Origin: Chryseobacterium sp.
GTDB taxonomy: Bacteria > Bacteroidota > Bacteroidia > Flavobacteriales > Weeksellaceae
NCBI GenBank assembly: GCA_030146295.1
Contig: JASLCD010000245.1
Location: 1 to 9,157, forward strand
Direction of reading: 5' to 3'
Length of the DNA: 9,157 nt
Position 1 is the first letter of the stretch; the number at the start of each line of letters is the position of its first letter. This document shows, in pieces, positions 6,569-9,157 of this stretch. The notes beneath the pieces are model-generated. The model was not told the DNA's origin. It did no database searches and worked only from the letters and a program-made list of their open reading frames with translations. Made by a program: the position numbers and the translations under genes.

Positions 6569-8968
6569 ATGAAAAGGGGTTTACTGTTATTATTTTTTCT
6601 GATCTGCTTTTTGGGGTATTCGCAAACAAAAATTAAGGTTGTGGATGACGCCAGCCAAAAGCCTGTTTTTAATGCAAAAGTGTCATGTGACAACACCATC
6701 ATTGGGTATACTAATGAGCAGGGCATTCTGGAGTTTAAAACGGGATGCAAAAACATTGATATTGAGGCTGATTCTTACCAGAAAGAAAACCTTTCAGTTG
6801 AAAGCAGCATGGAGATTTCCCTGCTCAAAAAATCTTCAAAAACCACCAGCATTGAAGCGGTAGTTATTGAAGATAAAAGTGATCCCAGGGCACTGGAAAT
6901 CCTGAAAAAAGTAAATAAACTTTTTAACGAAAACTCTCCAAAAAGCCTGGGTTCCTATTCTTATAAATCTTACGAAAAAATATCTCTGGATATTGATGAG
7001 GACAGTCTTACACAGTTTAATCAGTATTTTAATGATTTAAACATTTTCAAGAAAAAAAGGGAAAAAGACTCATTGAATAATATTTCCGCAAGAAAAGTAT
7101 TTTCAAAAAGTAAACTCTTTCTCTGGGAAAGGGCGCAGGAGTTCCTATATTCCAAAAAATACGGTGAAAAGATCAATATTCTGGACAACAGAATTTCCGG
7201 TCTGAAGCAGCCTATCTATGAAATGATTGCACTTCAGCAGAGTAACAGGGATATTGTTCCTGAACAGGTGAAACCAGAGAACAGAGGGCTTTACAGATTC
7301 TTTCTTTCGGATACCGTGACCCTAGACGGGAGAAAAAACTTTGTGATCCGTTTCCGTGAAGTCAATTACAAAAAACCGGACAGAAAACGGAAATATAACG
7401 GTGCCATCTATGTAGATACTGAAACCTACGGAATCAAAAAGATTGAAAATTTCAGTAAAAATAAAAACGACGGGATCATCACCAGCACATGGGTATTCTA
7501 CAACAACAAGTGGTTTCTTGCCCATGAAAAAGCCAAACTCAAAATGGGTAAAATGGCGATGGATGACAAGGAGCATGCTGATGATAAAAAAGACAAAAAA
7601 AGCTTTGGCACCTATGCTTTCCTTACCTCAAAATATTTTGATTTTGAAGCTCCCATTGAAGAGAACCCTAAAGATTTCAAAGGCTATACCTTCTCTGTAA
7701 AAAATATTGACGGCCATTCTCTGGACCGTTACAGGACCGATCCTCTTACCGAAAGAGAACAAAATACCTATAAGACCATCGACAGTTTGGGTAAAAAATA
7801 TAGAATCGACAGCAAAGCACAGATCTTATCCGGATTACTGAACGGGCAGATCAGAGTTGGCTCTGTAGATTTCGCAGTAGATGAAATTGTCAATTATAAC
7901 TCTTACGAAGGGTTCAGATTAGGTTTAAAAGCCAAGCTTAATGAAAATTTCAATCCTTATTTTTCACCGGATTATTATTTTGCATATGGTGTAAAAGACA
8001 GAAAATGGAAATACGGAATGGGGCTTGATATGAAAACCTCATTGGAAAAAAATTCAATTTTCAGATTTGAAGTGTATGATGATGTAACGGCATCAGGAGA
8101 GTTTAACCGAAAACTCTGGAACTTCAAAATGAGGACAATGAATTTCGGAAATAACCTGAATAATGATAAATATTTTCACTTCAAAGGAGTATCTTTATCA
8201 TACCTGAATGACGTAACCAACGGTCTTACTCTTGCCCTTGCCGTAAGACGAAATACAGAAGAGGCTGAATTTGATTATCAGCTCAGAGACAGAGGTACTT
8301 CCTACAGAAATTTCAACACCCTTTTTACCTTAAAGTATTCTCCGAATTCTACCAATATCATGACCCCTCAGGGAAAATCTCTGATCGATCAGAAATATCC
8401 GGAGCTTTATTTCAATTATGAACAGAGCTACAAACTGCTGCAGGGGAACTTTAATTATTCCCGTTTTGATGCTCTTTTTGTTCATAATTTCAAGACACCG
8501 ATCGGGACTACCGGTTTCAGGCTGTACGGAGGTGTCGTTTTGGGTGAAGCACCAATCTGGAAAAACTTTACGATGAACGGGCTTGCCTCTCCTGGTAAAG
8601 ATTTCAATTTTAACCTTACTTCTTACCTTGGGTTTGCTACACTGGAGGGAGGAAAATATTATAATGATAAGTTCATAGCGTATTACTTCACCCACAAACT
8701 GCCTTGGTATTTTAAAAGTTTCGGGCACAATGTTTCCAGTTTTGATTTTGTATTGAGAGGGACTATCGGAGATATGAAGCATCCGGAATACCATCAGTTC
8801 AAGTTCAGAAAATTGGATCACCTGTATCAGGAAGTTGGTTTGGAATGGAACAATTTCCTTTCCAGCTATTTCAACTTAGGATTATTTTACAGAGTGGGTT
8901 ATTACGCAACACCACATTTCAAAGAAAATTTTGCCATTCAGTTTAAACTGAAATTTCTTGAGTTTTAA
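6569..8968 (+). CDS. DUF5686 / carboxypeptidase-regulatory-like outer-membrane protein
   Basis: A 799-aa protein of the DUF5686 family, common in Bacteroidota and of unknown function. Residues 1-19 are a Sec signal peptide (MKRG, Leu/Phe-rich core, probable cleavage after GYSQ). Residues about 20-92 form a small beta-sandwich of the carboxypeptidase-regulatory type (TKIKVVDDASQKPVFNAKV, then GYTNEQGILEF), as also found at the front of TonB-dependent receptors. From DPRALEILKKVNKLF (starting at 105) the DUF5686 region begins, with the typical YSYKSYEKI stretch soon after. A charged, Lys/Asp-rich segment around 330-347 is probably a loop. From about residue 425 (NGQIRVGSVDF, NYNSYEGFRLGL) alternating aromatic beta-strands suggest an outer-membrane barrel. 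The chain ends in Phe, as barrel proteins recognised by the BAM machinery usually do. There is no TonB plug domain, which argues against a TonB-dependent receptor. It appears to be transcribed alone, after a terminator and with its own candidate promoter. Confidence 0.88.
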   Translation: MKRGLLLLFFLICFLGYSQTKIKVVDDASQKPVFNAKVSCDNTIIGYTNEQGILEFKTGCKNIDIEADSYQKENLSVESSMEISLLKKSSKTTSIEAVVIEDKSDPRALEILKKVNKLFNENSPKSLGSYSYKSYEKISLDIDEDSLTQFNQYFNDLNIFKKKREKDSLNNISARKVFSKSKLFLWERAQEFLYSKKYGEKINILDNRISGLKQPIYEMIALQQSNRDIVPEQVKPENRGLYRFFLSDTVTLDGRKNFVIRFREVNYKKPDRKRKYNGAIYVDTETYGIKKIENFSKNKNDGIITSTWVFYNNKWFLAHEKAKLKMGKMAMDDKEHADDKKDKKSFGTYAFLTSKYFDFEAPIEENPKDFKGYTFSVKNIDGHSLDRYRTDPLTEREQNTYKTIDSLGKKYRIDSKAQILSGLLNGQIRVGSVDFAVDEIVNYNSYEGFRLGLKAKLNENFNPYFSPDYYFAYGVKDRKWKYGMGLDMKTSLEKNSIFRFEVYDDVTASGEFNRKLWNFKMRTMNFGNNLNNDKYFHFKGVSLSYLNDVTNGLTLALAVRRNTEEAEFDYQLRDRGTSYRNFNTLFTLKYSPNSTNIMTPQGKSLIDQKYPELYFNYEQSYKLLQGNFNYSRFDALFVHNFKTPIGTTGFRLYGGVVLGEAPIWKNFTMNGLASPGKDFNFNLTSYLGFATLEGGKYYNDKFIAYYFTHKLPWYFKSFGHNVSSFDFVLRGTIGDMKHPEYHQFKFRKLDHLYQEVGLEWNNFLSSYFNLGLFYRVGYYATPHFKENFAIQFKLKFLEF

Positions 8969-8991
8969 CACTCCAAAACATACAAAATCTT

Positions 8992-8999
8992 TATTTTTG
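8992..8999 (+). promoter_or_regulatory. Candidate -7 promoter element for the last gene
   Basis: TATTTTTG matches TAnnTTTG exactly, 44 bp before the ATG at 9044. No good TTTG is found at the usual spacing upstream. I see no terminator hairpin after the DUF5686 gene, so read-through from that gene is also possible. Confidence 0.35.
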
Positions 9000-9043
9000 A
9001 ATCAGAATTCAGAAATATTCAACGATAATATATAAAAAAGAAT

Positions 9044-9157
9044 ATGCAGAAAATCGAAATCAAAGCAGAACAGTTTTTTGAATTATTAAAATTAAAAGAC
9101 ACTCCGATGTGGGAAATTTTCTCACAGATGATCGATGGAAATGAAAAGGAAATCATC
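9044..9157 (+). CDS. Unrecognised protein, 3' end cut by window edge
   Basis: An open frame of 38 codons starts at ATG 9044 and runs off the window without a stop. The peptide (MQKIEIKAEQFFELLKLKDT, then PMWEIFSQMIDGNEKEII) looks like a cytoplasmic, charged, partly helical N-terminus with no signal peptide. I do not recognise the family. Support for a real gene comes from the A-rich leader (TATAAAAAAGAAT) typical of this genome's start sites, a candidate -7 element 44 bp upstream, same-strand context after the DUF5686 gene, and balanced, non-low-complexity amino-acid composition. The protein could be short or long; only the start is visible. Confidence 0.7.
   Translation, partial: MQKIEIKAEQFFELLKLKDTPMWEIFSQMIDGNEKEII

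Noticed and set aside
8330..8821. 163-codon open frame on the minus strand inside the DUF5686 gene
   Set aside because: It is antisense to the conserved barrel region and has no start-site context or recognisable domain; it is a shadow of the real gene.
8969..9043. Possible terminator after the DUF5686 gene
   Set aside because: No stem of useful length precedes a T-run here. The TATTTTTG stretch fits a -7 promoter element better.

Overview
The window is AT-rich bacterial DNA with all recognisable genes on the + strand. It most likely comes from a Flavobacteriia genome of the Chryseobacterium/Weeksellaceae type. Four things support this: a DUF5686 outer-membrane protein, lipoproteins with Asp-rich residues after the lipidated cysteine, start codons preceded by A-rich stretches rather than Shine-Dalgarno sites, and exact matches to the Bacteroidota -7 promoter element TAnnTTTG a short distance upstream of three genes. 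The genus is inferred from overall protein character, not from a search.

Layout: (1) 1-2543 is alanyl-tRNA synthetase (alaS), missing about the first 20 residues at the window edge and closed by a strong GC-rich terminator hairpin. (2) A gap of about 435 bp follows, with no convincing gene and a candidate promoter at its right end. (3) 2979-4457 encodes a PhoX/DUF839-like beta-propeller lipoprotein. (4) After 66 bp containing a hairpin that ends 7 bp before the next start codon, 4524-6338 encodes a membrane-anchored di-heme cytochrome c peroxidase/MauG-type protein with a helical, possibly imelysin-like N-terminal domain. A strong terminator follows. (5) 6569-8968 encodes a DUF5686 protein: signal peptide, carboxypeptidase-regulatory-like domain, large periplasmic region and C-terminal outer-membrane barrel. 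(6) At 9044 a new gene of unknown function begins and runs off the window.

The housekeeping gene alaS, the PhoX-like/peroxidase pair, the DUF5686 gene and the last gene look like separate transcription units, except that the PhoX-like gene and the peroxidase are probably co-transcribed. Both products of that pair are predicted to be exported and membrane-anchored, so they could act together at the cell envelope in metal-, phosphate- or redox-linked metabolism. This is inference from adjacency. I found no mobile element, CRISPR array, tRNA, rRNA or phage gene, and no clear sign of a new defence or mobile system. The points most worth checking are the two-domain peroxidase, its pairing with the PhoX-like lipoprotein, and the hairpin between them.
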